This document shows, one piece after another, positions 43,507 to 52,196 of a DNA stretch of 64,000 bases. The DNA is from Streptomyces sp. NBC_00286 (GTDB lineage: Bacteria > Actinomycetota > Actinomycetes > Streptomycetales > Streptomycetaceae). The stretch spans positions 6,477,001-6,541,000 of the forward strand of contig NZ_CP108054.1 in assembly GCF_036173125.1 (NCBI RefSeq), in the 5' to 3' direction. Position numbers and translations under genes: made by a program. A model generated the notes under the pieces. The model ran no database searches. It was not told the DNA's origin and saw only the letters and a program-made list of their open reading frames with translations. Position 1 is the stretch's first letter, and every line of letters begins with the position of its first letter.

Positions 43507-44949
43507 ATGCGCAAGACGCTCAGATGGCTGCTGTCGCTCGTGGTGCTCATAGGCACTGTGAGCACGGCCGGCGCGGCCACCGCCGCACAGCCGGAGGCCA
43601 CCGCCGCACAGCCGTCGGCAACCGCCGACATAAAGGACCGCCTCCTCGCGATACCGGGCATGAGCCTGATTGAGGAGAAGCCCTACACCGGCTACCGCTA
43701 CTTCGTCCTCAACTACACCCAGCCGATCGACCACCGGCACCCGTCCAAGGGCACGTTCAAGCAGCGCATCACGGTGCTGCACAAGGACACCGCCCGCCCG
43801 ACGGTCTTCTTCACCAGCGGCTACAACGTCTCGACGACACCGCGCCGCAGCGAGCCGACCCAGATCGTGGACGGCAACCAGATCTCGATGGAGTACCGCT
43901 TCTTCACTCCGTCCCGCCCCGACCCGGCCGACTGGTCCAAGCTCGACATCTGGCAGGCGGCCAGCGACCAGCACCGTATCTTCAAGGCGCTGAAGAAGAT
44001 CTACGACAAGAAGTGGCTCTCCACGGGCGGTTCGAAGGGCGGCATGACCGCCACGTACTACGAGCGCTTCTACCCGCGCGACATGGACGGCGTCGTCGCG
44101 TACGTCGCCCCCAACGACGTGGTGAACAAGGAGGATTCGGCGTACGACCGCTTCTTCGCGGGCGTCGGCACCAAGGAGTGCCGCGACAAGCTGAACGCCG
44201 TGCAGCGCGAGGCGCTCGTACGCCGTGAGCAGCTGGAGAAGCGCTACGAGGAGTACGCCGCGGCCGAGGGGCTGACCTTCAAGACCATCGGCAGCATGGA
44301 CAAGGCGTACGAGGCCGTCGTCCTCGACTATGTGTGGGGCTTCTGGCAGTACAGCCTGCTCGGCGACTGCGACACGATCCCGGCGGACGCCGCGAAGGCC
44401 ACCGACGACGAGCTGTGGAGCACGATCGACACGATCGTCGGCTTCTCCGCCTACGCCGACCAGGGCCTGGAGCAGTACACGCCGTACTACTACCAGGCGG
44501 GTACGCAACTCGGGGCGCCGGACATCGAGTTCCCGCACATCGAGCCGGGGCTGATCCGCTACGGCTACCAGCCGCCGCGGAACTTCGTGCCGCGCGACAT
44601 CTCCATGAAGTTCCAGCCGTGGGCGATGCGCGACGTCGACACCTGGGTCAAGCACAACGCCAAGCAGATGCTGTTCGTGTACGGCGAGAACGACCCGTGG
44701 GGCTCCGAGCCGTTCCACCTGGGCAAGGGCGCCCGTGACTCGTACATCTTCACGGCCCCCGGCGCGAACCACGGCGCCAATGTCGCCGGACTCGTCGCCG
44801 ACGAGAAGGCCCTCGCCACGGCCCGCATCCTGAAGTGGGCGGGCGTCGCCTCGGCCACGGTCCAGGACGACCCCGCGAAGGCGAAGCCGCTGGCCAAGTA
44901 CGACAGGAAGCTGGACAAGCACAGCGCGGAGCGCCAGCTGCGGCCGTAA
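43507..44949 (+). CDS. Secreted S37-family (PS-10) prolyl tri/tetrapeptidyl aminopeptidase-like peptidase
   Basis: The 480-aa product has a signal peptide (MRKTLRWLLSLVVLIGTVS, cut near GAATAAQ). A serine-peptidase domain of family S37 follows, with QPIDHRHPSKGTFKQRI, the nucleophile elbow STGGSKGGMTATYYERF (Ser near 175) and ENDPWGSEPF, then GANHGAN with the likely catalytic His. Related enzymes remove N-terminal tri- or tetrapeptides ending in Pro. I chose the ATG at 43507 because it begins the signal sequence and follows AGGGGAG. An in-frame GTG is two codons upstream. It lies 169 bp after the IS element. Confidence 0.9.
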   Translation: MRKTLRWLLSLVVLIGTVSTAGAATAAQPEATAAQPSATADIKDRLLAIPGMSLIEEKPYTGYRYFVLNYTQPIDHRHPSKGTFKQRITVLHKDTARPTVFFTSGYNVSTTPRRSEPTQIVDGNQISMEYRFFTPSRPDPADWSKLDIWQAASDQHRIFKALKKIYDKKWLSTGGSKGGMTATYYERFYPRDMDGVVAYVAPNDVVNKEDSAYDRFFAGVGTKECRDKLNAVQREALVRREQLEKRYEEYAAAEGLTFKTIGSMDKAYEAVVLDYVWGFWQYSLLGDCDTIPADAAKATDDELWSTIDTIVGFSAYADQGLEQYTPYYYQAGTQLGAPDIEFPHIEPGLIRYGYQPPRNFVPRDISMKFQPWAMRDVDTWVKHNAKQMLFVYGENDPWGSEPFHLGKGARDSYIFTAPGANHGANVAGLVADEKALATARILKWAGVASATVQDDPAKAKPLAKYDRKLDKHSAERQLRP

Positions 44950-45018
44950 AGCCGTAACTGCCCTATCTGCCTTACCTGTCCTGCCTGCTCCAACTTCCTT
45001 GCTGCGCCCGTCCGTCGA

Positions 45019-45663
45019 TCACAGCGGGCGGGCGCAGCCCACCGGCTTCGGACCGCCGAGCCGGACGTACAGGGCGGTCGACGCGGGACACTCGGCGCGC
45101 TTCTCGACCGCCGAAGTCACCTTGTACTCGGGCGACTTCTCGCCCTTGCCGTCGCAGGCCGTCTCGCGGACCTCGCCCTTGCCGGCGCTGTAGACGCAGT
45201 CGCCGACGATCGTGCGCGGGCCTCCGCCGCCACCCGGGTCGCCGGGGTGGGGCTTCTGCAGATTGCGCATACAGGCGTAGCCCTGCGGGACCGCGCCGTC
45301 GCCGTCCTCGTCCGCGGACGGCTTCTGTTCGCTGATGTGCAGCACGAAGTCCGTGGTGGCGGGGCACGGCGGACCTTCGCTCTGCTTGCCGTCATGGCGC
45401 GCCACGACCCGCGCCGCCGCCCGCTCACTGCTGCACGCCACCTCGGTGAACGACGTACGCCCGAACGAACTGCACTCGTCGACCCCGAGGAACTCCGCCC
45501 CGTACCCGGCGGTCCGCGTCGGCGTCACCCGCCCGCTCTCGCCGCTCTCGCCGAGCCGGCCCTCCCCGGAATCCGCGGACCCCGAAAGCCGATCGCACCC
45601 GGTGAGCGCCGCCACCAGCACCAGCAGCGCGCACACCACCCACCCACACCGTGCCTTGTGCAT
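45019..45663 (-). CDS. Secreted lipoprotein, function unknown
   Basis: The 214-aa protein has a lipoprotein signal peptide (CALLVLVAALTGC, lipobox LTGC) and a Ser/Gly-rich linker. An extracellular domain with six further cysteines follows (ECSSFG, ACSSERAA, PPCPATTD, ACMRNLQK, DCVYS, TACDGKG, ECPAST, GCARPL), in pairs suited to disulfides. The two halves resemble each other loosely (C..G..E / TACDGKGEKSP), suggesting a duplicated module. It is convergent with the S37 peptidase. Function not recognised. Confidence 0.78.
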   Translation of the reverse strand: MHKARCGWVVCALLVLVAALTGCDRLSGSADSGEGRLGESGESGRVTPTRTAGYGAEFLGVDECSSFGRTSFTEVACSSERAAARVVARHDGKQSEGPPCPATTDFVLHISEQKPSADEDGDGAVPQGYACMRNLQKPHPGDPGGGGGPRTIVGDCVYSAGKGEVRETACDGKGEKSPEYKVTSAVEKRAECPASTALYVRLGGPKPVGCARPL

Positions 45664-45855
45664 GACGCTCCCCCCGATACCCCCGCCCAGCGTGACCCGC
45701 CACCGCGGCCCACGCCAGACGTGCAGGATGCTTTGCGCCTTTTGGGGGCGGTGCGCCGGGTGTGCGGCGTACGTGGCCTACGGCGGACTGTACAGCCGTA
45801 CGTCGTTCAATGTCGGACTAGGGTCTGGTAGCCCGATCCGTTGTGCGACTACGAG

Positions 45856-47673
45856 CTAGTAACTCCACCCGTGCCCGATCGGATACAGCACCCGATCCGG
45901 ATCGTCCGCCCGCTGCACGGGCACCGGCAGCCTGCCCGCCGGTTCGATGCGTCCCGCGATCACCCGGGCCGCGGCGCGCAGCTCGACGTCGGTCCAGGAG
46001 TACGTCGCCAAGTAGGCCTTGACTGCGGCCAGTTGGGCGACGTCGTACGGGTTGCGGATGGCCACCGCGACCACCGGGCGGCCGGTCGCGAGAAGCTCGC
46101 CGACGAGGGTCTTCTGCGAGCTGGTCGCCGTGACGTTGTACGTGCCGACGACCACCGCGTCCGCGTCCCGCGCCGCCGCCACGGCCTGCGCGATGGCAGC
46201 CGCGGAGGGTGCCGTACCGGTGGAGAGCGCGGTGGCGGTGAAGCCCAGCTCCGTGAGTGCGCCCGCGAGGACGGTCGTCGGCGGCCCGGTGGACCCGGAC
46301 GGCGAGGCGGGATCGGCGCCGACGACGAGCACTTTGCGATGCGTACGGCGCGAAAGCGGCAACAGGCCCCCCGAGTTGACCAGCAGCGTCGTCGTACCGT
46401 CGGCGATCTTGTCGGCCGCCCTGAGATGCGCCGGGATGCCGACGACGCGGTCGACACCACGGCGGGAGACGTACGGATCCTTCAGCAGCCCCAGCTTCGC
46501 CTTCAGCCGCAGCACGCGCAGGATCGACTCGTCGAGGCGGGCCTCGGTCAGCTCGCCGCCGCGTACGGCCGCCAGGACGGCGTTCCAGGCGAGGTCCAGC
46601 TTCGGCGGGTTGAGGAGCTGGTCGACACCGGCCTTGAGCGCGAGCACCGGCACGCGGTCGTCGCCGTACTTCGTGCGGACGCCCTCCATGCCGAGCGAGT
46701 CGGTCACCACCACCCCGTCGAAGCCGAGCCGTTCGCGCAGGATGCCGGTGAGGATCGGGCGGGAGAGCGTGGCCGGGTCGCCGGAGGGATCGAGCGCCGG
46801 AACCATGATGTGCGCGGTCATGATCGAGTCGATCCCGGCGGCGATCGCGGCCCGGAAGGGCGGCGCGTCCAGCTCGGCCCACTGTGCCTCGGTGTGCTCG
46901 ATGACCGGGAACCCGTAGTGGCTGTCGGTCTCGGTGTCGCCGTGGCCAGGGAAGTGCTTGGCCGTGGCGGCCACCGAGGCGCTCTGGTAGCCCTTCACCT
47001 GAGCGGCGACGAGAGCGGCCACGGCCCGCGGATCGGCGCCGAAGGAACGTACGCCGATGACCGGGTTGGCCGGGTTCACGTTCACGTCGGCGACCGGTGC
47101 GTAGTCCTGCCGGATACCCATGGCGCGCAGCTCGGCCCCGCCGATCTGCCCGGCTCGACGGGCATCCGACCGAGACCCACCGGCGCCGAGCGCCATCGCA
47201 CCCGGGAGGAGGGTCGCGGGCTTGCCCACGCGGGCGACGATGCCGTGCTCCTGGTCGGTGGAGATGAGAACGGGCAGTCCACGGGGCTTCCCGAGCGAGG
47301 CCCGCTGGATCCCATTGCTCAGATCCGCCATCTGGTGCGGATCACGGGTGTTGTGCGCCCAGGCGAAGTAGATGATCCCGCCCACGTGGTACTTGGCGAT
47401 CAGCTCGGCGGCTGTCCGTACGCCGATCTCCTCGAGATTCGCGTCGATGTCGGCCTGGTCGGGCGCGGTCGCTGAATGCCCGTACACCCGCATCACGAAG
47501 AGCTGCCCGACCTTCTCTTCGAGAGTCATACGGGAGATGAGGGCGCTCAGTCGCCGGTCGGCGCTGTCCGCCCGGGCGTCGGTCTGACCGACCGCGACGG
47601 CCGCCGCGGTGCCCGCCGTGACGGCAAGCAGCGTACGTCTGGAGGTACCGGACTTCCTCGTACGTTCGTACAC
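45856..47673 (-). CDS. Tat-exported GH3 beta-N-acetylhexosaminidase-like enzyme
   Basis: The 605-aa protein has a Tat signal (SRRTLLAVTAGTAAAVAVG) then a GH3 catalytic barrel. RMTLEEKVGQLFVM opens it. KHFPGHGDTETDSH is the NagZ-type His/Asp motif and VVTDSLGMEGV carries the nucleophile Asp. A C-terminal alpha/beta domain follows (VLVVGADPASPSGS, DAVVVGTYNVT). It should release N-acetylhexosamines from chitin or peptidoglycan fragments outside the cell. The GTG at 47673 follows GGAAGGA; residues further upstream derive from repeat DNA. Confidence 0.9.
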   Translation of the reverse strand: MYERTRKSGTSRRTLLAVTAGTAAAVAVGQTDARADSADRRLSALISRMTLEEKVGQLFVMRVYGHSATAPDQADIDANLEEIGVRTAAELIAKYHVGGIIYFAWAHNTRDPHQMADLSNGIQRASLGKPRGLPVLISTDQEHGIVARVGKPATLLPGAMALGAGGSRSDARRAGQIGGAELRAMGIRQDYAPVADVNVNPANPVIGVRSFGADPRAVAALVAAQVKGYQSASVAATAKHFPGHGDTETDSHYGFPVIEHTEAQWAELDAPPFRAAIAAGIDSIMTAHIMVPALDPSGDPATLSRPILTGILRERLGFDGVVVTDSLGMEGVRTKYGDDRVPVLALKAGVDQLLNPPKLDLAWNAVLAAVRGGELTEARLDESILRVLRLKAKLGLLKDPYVSRRGVDRVVGIPAHLRAADKIADGTTTLLVNSGGLLPLSRRTHRKVLVVGADPASPSGSTGPPTTVLAGALTELGFTATALSTGTAPSAAAIAQAVAAARDADAVVVGTYNVTATSSQKTLVGELLATGRPVVAVAIRNPYDVAQLAAVKAYLATYSWTDVELRAAARVIAGRIEPAGRLPVPVQRADDPDRVLYPIGHGWSY

Positions 47674-48237
47674 GTGCGCTCCTTCCGGAGAGGGCCCAGG
47701 GACCCGTGGAGGGGCGAGCATGAAGGAAACTTCCAAGAAGTCACGGATAGCTGGGAACTTTCTGCCAGTCAAGGGCGCGCGACGGCACAGGAAAAGTCCG
47801 GTGCGGCAAAGCGCCCCGTTAGGGGCGCGGGGCTGTATCAATTTGCGGCTCCGCCGCGTGGGCGCGACCAGCCACAACGAACCCGCAGGTTCATCACGGT
47901 GCTTCCAGCGGACGGCTCGAGCGAAAGTGGCCCCAAGAGGGGCCGCCATCGGCGCTGTTGGAGGGGGGCGCGCCGATGACGGCATGGCTACCGGCCGCAG
48001 GCGGTTGGAGAGGGTAGGTCAGCGATCGCAGCCAGCAGCGAGGGCCGACACCGCACAGCGGAGACTCATCCGGCAGCCTGCGAGTTGGACGGAGGGTGGC
48101 GGGGATGGGTTCCCCGGATCGGCCCGATTCCCAAAAATTGGTACGGAAACGCACCACCGTGCCCGAGGAGGTTCCTGCGGCGCTGTTTCGGGCCGGGCGC
48201 TCCCGCGTCAGCGACCGCTGTTTTCGTCCAGACGCTT
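47674..48237. repeat. Repeat-containing intergenic region upstream of GH3 gene
   Basis: No gene found in about 560 bp. Near 47808-47925 lies a dispersed repeat (gccccgttaggggcgcgggg hairpin, then gcggctccgccgcgtgggcg, ccacaacgaacccgcaggtt, cggtgcttccagcggacgg) closely matching 1616-1735. Further right the sequence is unremarkable. Confidence 0.6.
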
Positions 48238-49038
48238 TTACGCTGACTCGTTCAGCAACCGGGAAAGGTGCTCCCGGCCCGCCCCCAGCAGCCCCTCCAG
48301 CGGCGCGGCCGAGTCGTACCAGCGCTTTTCGTACTCCCAGCACAGCCAGCCGTCCCAGCCCTCGCGGGAGAGGAGTTCCACGCACTCGGTGAGGGGGAGG
48401 ACGCCCGAGCCGAGCGGTAGCGGGGTGGTGTCGTCGGATGAGGCGATGTCCTTGACCTGGACGTAGCCGAGGTAGGGGGAGAGGGCGACGTACGTGGAGC
48501 CGGGTTGTTCGCCGCCTAGCCAGGTGTGCATGACGTCCCAGAGGGCGCCGACGCGGGGGTGGCCGACGAGGCCGAGGACGCGGATCGCGTCCGCGCCGGT
48601 GCGGTGGGAGTCGTGGGTCTCCAGGAGGATGCGTACGCCGAGATCGGCGGCGTACTCCGCTGCTGTGCCCAGGCGTCGCGCGGCCGTCGCGTCGGCTTCC
48701 TCGGGGCTCTGGTCGGTGCCGCCGCCGGGGAAGACGCGGATGTAGGGGGCGCCCAAGTCGCGGGCCAGCTCGAGGAGTTCGCGGATGTCCTGGAGTACGG
48801 GGCCGTCCTCGCCGGGTGCGGCCACGCGCGCGTATCCCGCTAGGCCCAGGATCTCGACGCCGGCCGCCTTGAACTCGGCGGCCACGTCGGCCCTTCGGCT
48901 CAGGTCTATGCCGGGGTGGACCGGCTCCTCGGGGTGCGCGCGTAGCTCGACGCCGTGGTAGCCGTGGGTGGCCGCGAGCCGTACCACGTCGGGGATGGGG
49001 AGTCCGGGGACGCCGAGAGTGGAGAACGCCAGCTTCAT
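48238..49038 (-). CDS. Sugar phosphate isomerase/epimerase-like TIM barrel
   Basis: The 266-aa protein of the xylose isomerase-like (AP endonuclease 2) fold starts MKLAFSTLGVPGLPIPDVVR. It shows metal/substrate residues in GVELRAHPEEPVHPG, ILLETHDSHRTGADA, GALWDVMHTWLGG and WLCWEYEKRW. The fold includes inosose dehydratases and 3-keto-sugar epimerases, so the substrate cannot be named. Upstream (minus strand) is a MarR-GNAT gene 40 bp away, in the same direction; co-transcription is possible. It may serve the sugar operon at 52-55 kb. Confidence 0.85.
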   Translation of the reverse strand: MKLAFSTLGVPGLPIPDVVRLAATHGYHGVELRAHPEEPVHPGIDLSRRADVAAEFKAAGVEILGLAGYARVAAPGEDGPVLQDIRELLELARDLGAPYIRVFPGGGTDQSPEEADATAARRLGTAAEYAADLGVRILLETHDSHRTGADAIRVLGLVGHPRVGALWDVMHTWLGGEQPGSTYVALSPYLGYVQVKDIASSDDTTPLPLGSGVLPLTECVELLSREGWDGWLCWEYEKRWYDSAAPLEGLLGAGREHLSRLLNESA

Positions 49039-49078
49039 GCTGCGGACCTTACCTTTTGGCCCCGCGTGCTGGGCAGGG

Positions 49079-50011
49079 TCAGTCCTGACCGCTGTGCAGG
49101 TCCAGGCGCCAGTCCTGGCCGACCAGGTCTACGCCGAAGGAGCGGTGCGGTTTCTCGGCGAGGAGGACGAAGCCGTGGCGCTGGTAGATGCGGCGGGCTG
49201 CGGTCAGTGCGTCGTTCGTCCACAGGACCATTTCGCGGTAGCCGACGCCGCGGGCGAACTCGATGCAGGCGCGTACGAGTTGGTCGCCGATGCCGAGGCC
49301 GCGGGCGTCCGGTTCGACGAGGAGGAGCCGTAGGCGTGCCGCGCCCGGTGCCTCGTCCCGTACGCACATCACGCAGCCCACCGGGCGGCCGTCCAGCTCC
49401 GCGATCCATACCCGCTCCAGGTGCGGGTCGTGATCCTCCGCGAAGTCGGCGACGATCCTGGCGACCAGGCCTTCGTAGTCCGTGTTCCAGCCGTGCTCGG
49501 CGGAGTACAGCGCGGCGTTGCGCTGGACGATCCAGCCGAGGTCGCCGGGGCCGGGGTCGCGCAGGACTACGTCCTCGCCGCGGGGTGCGCGGCCGGCGGA
49601 CAGGACGTCGCGGATCGTGCGCATCGCATCCGCGAGGCGGGGGCGCTCGTTTGCCGGAACCGTCGCGAGCAGGGAGCCGACCGCCTCTCGCGATCGTTCG
49701 TCGAGCAGGTCGGCTGCCTCGCGTCCGCGCGCGGTGAGGGTGACGCGTCGGCGTCGGGTGTCCTTCTCGGACGGTGCGCGTTCGATCAGGCCGTCCTGCT
49801 CGAACTTCGCCAGGATGCGGCTCAAGTAGCCGGCGTCCAGGGACAGTTCGGTGCGCAGGTCGGCGGCGTCCGTACGGGGCGCGTGCGCTAGCTCGTACAG
49901 GACGCGGGCCTCGGTGAGGGTGTACGGGGCGTACAGCTGGCGGCTGTAGTCCAGCGCGCCGATGACGTTCGTGTAGAACCGGTTGAACGAGCGGATGTCC
50001 TGGATGGTCAT
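49079..50011 (-). CDS. MarR-GNAT fusion regulator/acetyltransferase
   Basis: Residues about 1-145 are a MarR winged helix (TIQDIRSFNRFYTNVIGALD, LSLDAGYLSRILAKFEQDG, DTRRRRVTLTARG). Residues about 155-300 are a GNAT acetyltransferase (VGCVMCVRDEAPGAARLRLL, the acetyl-CoA loop EPDARGLGIGDQLVRAC, and AARRIYQRHGFVLL). The 310-aa two-domain chain is a known actinobacterial arrangement. I chose the ATG at 50011 since upstream residues are repeat-derived. A TGACT-c-AGTCA dyad 19 bp upstream is the probable autoregulatory site. Confidence 0.9.
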   Translation of the reverse strand: MTIQDIRSFNRFYTNVIGALDYSRQLYAPYTLTEARVLYELAHAPRTDAADLRTELSLDAGYLSRILAKFEQDGLIERAPSEKDTRRRRVTLTARGREAADLLDERSREAVGSLLATVPANERPRLADAMRTIRDVLSAGRAPRGEDVVLRDPGPGDLGWIVQRNAALYSAEHGWNTDYEGLVARIVADFAEDHDPHLERVWIAELDGRPVGCVMCVRDEAPGAARLRLLLVEPDARGLGIGDQLVRACIEFARGVGYREMVLWTNDALTAARRIYQRHGFVLLAEKPHRSFGVDLVGQDWRLDLHSGQD

Positions 50012-50029
50012 AGCCCGACCTCGGATGGT

Positions 50030-50040
50030 TGACTCAGTCA
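50030..50040. promoter_or_regulatory. TGACTcAGTCA dyad before the MarR-GNAT gene
   Basis: A perfect palindrome with a single central base, 19 bp upstream of the start codon, where MarR proteins commonly bind to block their own transcription. Confidence 0.5.
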
Positions 50041-50453
50041 GAGATATCGCCAGTCCGAGGGTAGGTCGACGACGGGCCCACGTCCATGGGTCGCCCAGGG
50101 CGGTGGGGGTTCGGTTCATGGGCGACTACCGGTCCGTCGTGGTTGCTCGCGCAGTTCCCCGCGCCCCCTGAGGTATGTGGTGGGTGCGGGGCCGCGTCGG
50201 GGGTGTCCGTCCTCGGACCGGCGCGCGTTGCTGTCGGCTGGTAGGGGGTGCCGGTGTTGGCGCGCCGGCCGCTGCGGGCGCACACCCCCGCCCCGTCCCC
50301 TTGCCGCCGTGGGCGGCTGCGGGGCTGTGGGGGTGCGGGCTTCCTCCGGGCGGGCTGTCCGGGGCGCGGGCTTGCCCGGGGCGCGGGCGCCTTCCGGGCA
50401 CGGGCTGCTCGCGTGCGGGCGCCTTCCCGGCCGCGGGCAGTCGCAGACTTTTG
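50041..50453. other. GC-rich intergenic region, no gene seen
   Basis: About 410 bp. It begins with an inverted copy of the ggggcgcggggaactgcgcg repeat (near 50150-50170) and contains long G/C-rich tracts. Frames through it are low-complexity and unconvincing. Confidence 0.5.
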
Positions 50454-50790
50454 CTTTTAGGGGCGCGGGGACTGCGCGCCCAGCCACATCGCACCCGCAG
50501 CCGCAGGTTCTTTAAGGGGCGCGGGGAACTGCGCGCCCAGCCACATCGCACCCGCAGCCGCAGGTTCTTTAAGGGGCGCGGGGAACTGCGCGACCGGCCA
50601 CATCGCACCCGCAGCCGCAGGTTCTTTAAGGGGCGCGGGGAACTGCGCGACCGGCCACATCGCACCCGCAGCCGCAGGTTCTTTAAGGGGCGCGGGGAAC
50701 TGCGCGACCGGCCACATCGCACCCGCAGCCGCAGGTTCTTTAAGGGGCGCGGGGAACTGCGCGCCCAGCCACGACGCACCCGCAGCCGCG
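50454..50790 (+). repeat. 57-bp tandem repeat array, one partial and five full copies
   Basis: Full copies begin at 50506, 50563, 50620, 50677 and 50734, each starting ggttctttaaggggcgcggg and ending cacccgcagccgca. The leading copy (50454-50505) lacks the first few bases and one A. The unit is the dispersed ggggcgcggggaactgcgcg element amplified in tandem. Copies vary at one site: cgcccagccacat (leading copy, copy 1), cgaccggccacat (copies 2-4), cgcccagccacga (copy 5). 57 is divisible by three, so frames stay open; I regard it as non-coding. Confidence 0.95.
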
Positions 50791-50967
50791 ACACGACTGT
50801 CACCCACCACCCCGGTAGGCACCCACCCGCCCACGAACCCGACCACCCGCGCTAGGCGCCCACCCGCCGGAGGCAGCGGGGCCTGGGGGCGCAGCCCCCG
50901 GTTTCGGGAAGGGGCGGGTATGGGGAATTGCCACCACCCACAACGGACCCGCAGCCAAAGAACAACC

Positions 50968-52017
50968 TCAACCCTTGGGGACCCCCGTCGACCCCCGCAC
51001 CATCAATTCCCCCCGCACCGTCACAATCCCCCCGTCCGGCGCCTCCTCCCGCCCCATAGCGATCCGCCCCGCCCGGGCCCCCGCCTCCGACAACGGCAGG
51101 CGCACAGTCGTCAGCGCAGGCACCGCATCAACGCTGAACGGCAGGTCATCGAACCCGACGACCGATACGTCGTCCGGGATACGAAGCCCCGAGTCCCGAA
51201 GCGCGGCACAAGCGCCCAGCGCCACCGTGTCGTTCGCCGCGACGACAGCCGTCAACGACGGCTCCCGCCGCAGGAGTTCGAGGGTCGCCTCGTAACCCGC
51301 CCGGCGGTCGTACCGCCCGTGGACGGTCCACGCGGGATCGTCGGCGATGCCGTGCGCGGCGAGCGCAGCCCGGTGACCTTCGAGCCGATGCCGCGTCGTC
51401 GTCCGCTCCTCGGGCCCCGCGATATACCCCATCCTCCGATGCCCGAGCCCGATCAGGTGCTCGGTCAACTCCCGCCCACCCCCGCGGTTGTCGAACGTCA
51501 ACGCCACCGCCTCGGTGTCGGCAGGCGCGGGCGGCCGCCCGCACAACACCACCCGCGTCCCAGCGTCCGCCAGCTTGCGCAGCTTCGTCGCGACGGCCGC
51601 CGCGTGCGCGGTGTTCTCGACGGCGCCCCCGGTCAGTACGACCGCGGCGGCCCGCTGCCGCTGAAGGAGCGTGAGGTAGGTGAGCTCGCGCTCCGGCGAG
51701 CCGCCCGTGTTGCAGACGACCCCCAGCCGCTCCCCGCCCGCGCGTCCACCCGGCCCGCCGATCTCGGACTGGATCGCCGCCGCCATGATCCCGAAGAAGG
51801 GGTCGGCGATGTCGTTGACGAGGATGCCGACCAAGTCGGAGGTGGCGGCGGCCAGCGCGCTCGCCGGGCCGTTCAGTACGTAGTCCAGCTCGTCCACGGC
51901 CCGCAGCACCCGATCCCGCGTGGTCGCCGCCACGGGATAGTTGCCGTTCAGTACGCGGGACACGGTGGCGGGCGAGACCTGCGCGCGAGCCGCCACGTCC
52001 GCCAGGGTCACGGTCAT
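50968..52017 (-). CDS. LacI-family repressor of the divergent sugar operon
   Basis: The 349-aa protein has a complete N-terminal LacI headpiece (VTLADVAARAQVSPATVSRVLNGN, hinge ASALAAATSDLVG) and the periplasmic-binding-like effector domain (LVNDIADPFFGIMAAAI, VVAANDTVALGACAAL, SVVGFDDLPFS). It is transcribed away from the oxidoreductase/DUF993/isomerase operon across 179 bp that contain an aagcgctt-centred operator. It should repress that operon until a sugar ligand binds. Confidence 0.92.
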   Translation of the reverse strand: MTVTLADVAARAQVSPATVSRVLNGNYPVAATTRDRVLRAVDELDYVLNGPASALAAATSDLVGILVNDIADPFFGIMAAAIQSEIGGPGGRAGGERLGVVCNTGGSPERELTYLTLLQRQRAAAVVLTGGAVENTAHAAAVATKLRKLADAGTRVVLCGRPPAPADTEAVALTFDNRGGGRELTEHLIGLGHRRMGYIAGPEERTTTRHRLEGHRAALAAHGIADDPAWTVHGRYDRRAGYEATLELLRREPSLTAVVAANDTVALGACAALRDSGLRIPDDVSVVGFDDLPFSVDAVPALTTVRLPLSEAGARAGRIAMGREEAPDGGIVTVRGELMVRGSTGVPKG

Positions 52018-52121
52018 CTATCGTCCTCCGGTCAGGGATCTACTCAGGCATCTGCGTCGCATATCTCATCACCGCGCGGGGTTGTCCGATCCGCTGCACA
52101 GAGGCTAGCTTCTTCACACAT

Positions 52122-52135
52122 AGAAAGCGCTTGCT
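52122..52135. promoter_or_regulatory. LacI-type operator agaaagcgcttgct
   Basis: The palindromic core aagcgctt (52125-52132) with a CpG centre is the consensus of LacI/GalR operators. It lies 62 bp before the oxidoreductase start and 105 bp before the repressor start. Confidence 0.7.
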
Positions 52136-52196
52136 GCAACGCTCACCTGTTCGCTGTGGGGCGTACGCGGCGCAGGACGCGTACGAAGGGAATGAC

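Noticed and set aside
47894..48385. 163-aa minus-strand frame in the gap upstream of the GH3 gene
   Set aside because: It runs through repeat DNA and the 3' end of the isomerase gene and has no family similarity.
50454..50790. CRISPR-like array of regular repeats
   Set aside because: The 57-bp units are contiguous with no variable spacers, and no cas genes are nearby. It is a tandem repeat.
50126..50855. Long open frames on both strands encoding repeated RRFFKGRGEL or LKEPAAAGA peptides
   Set aside because: They arise because the 57-bp period is divisible by three in GC-rich DNA. There is no start context, and the sequence is a non-coding repeat family elsewhere.
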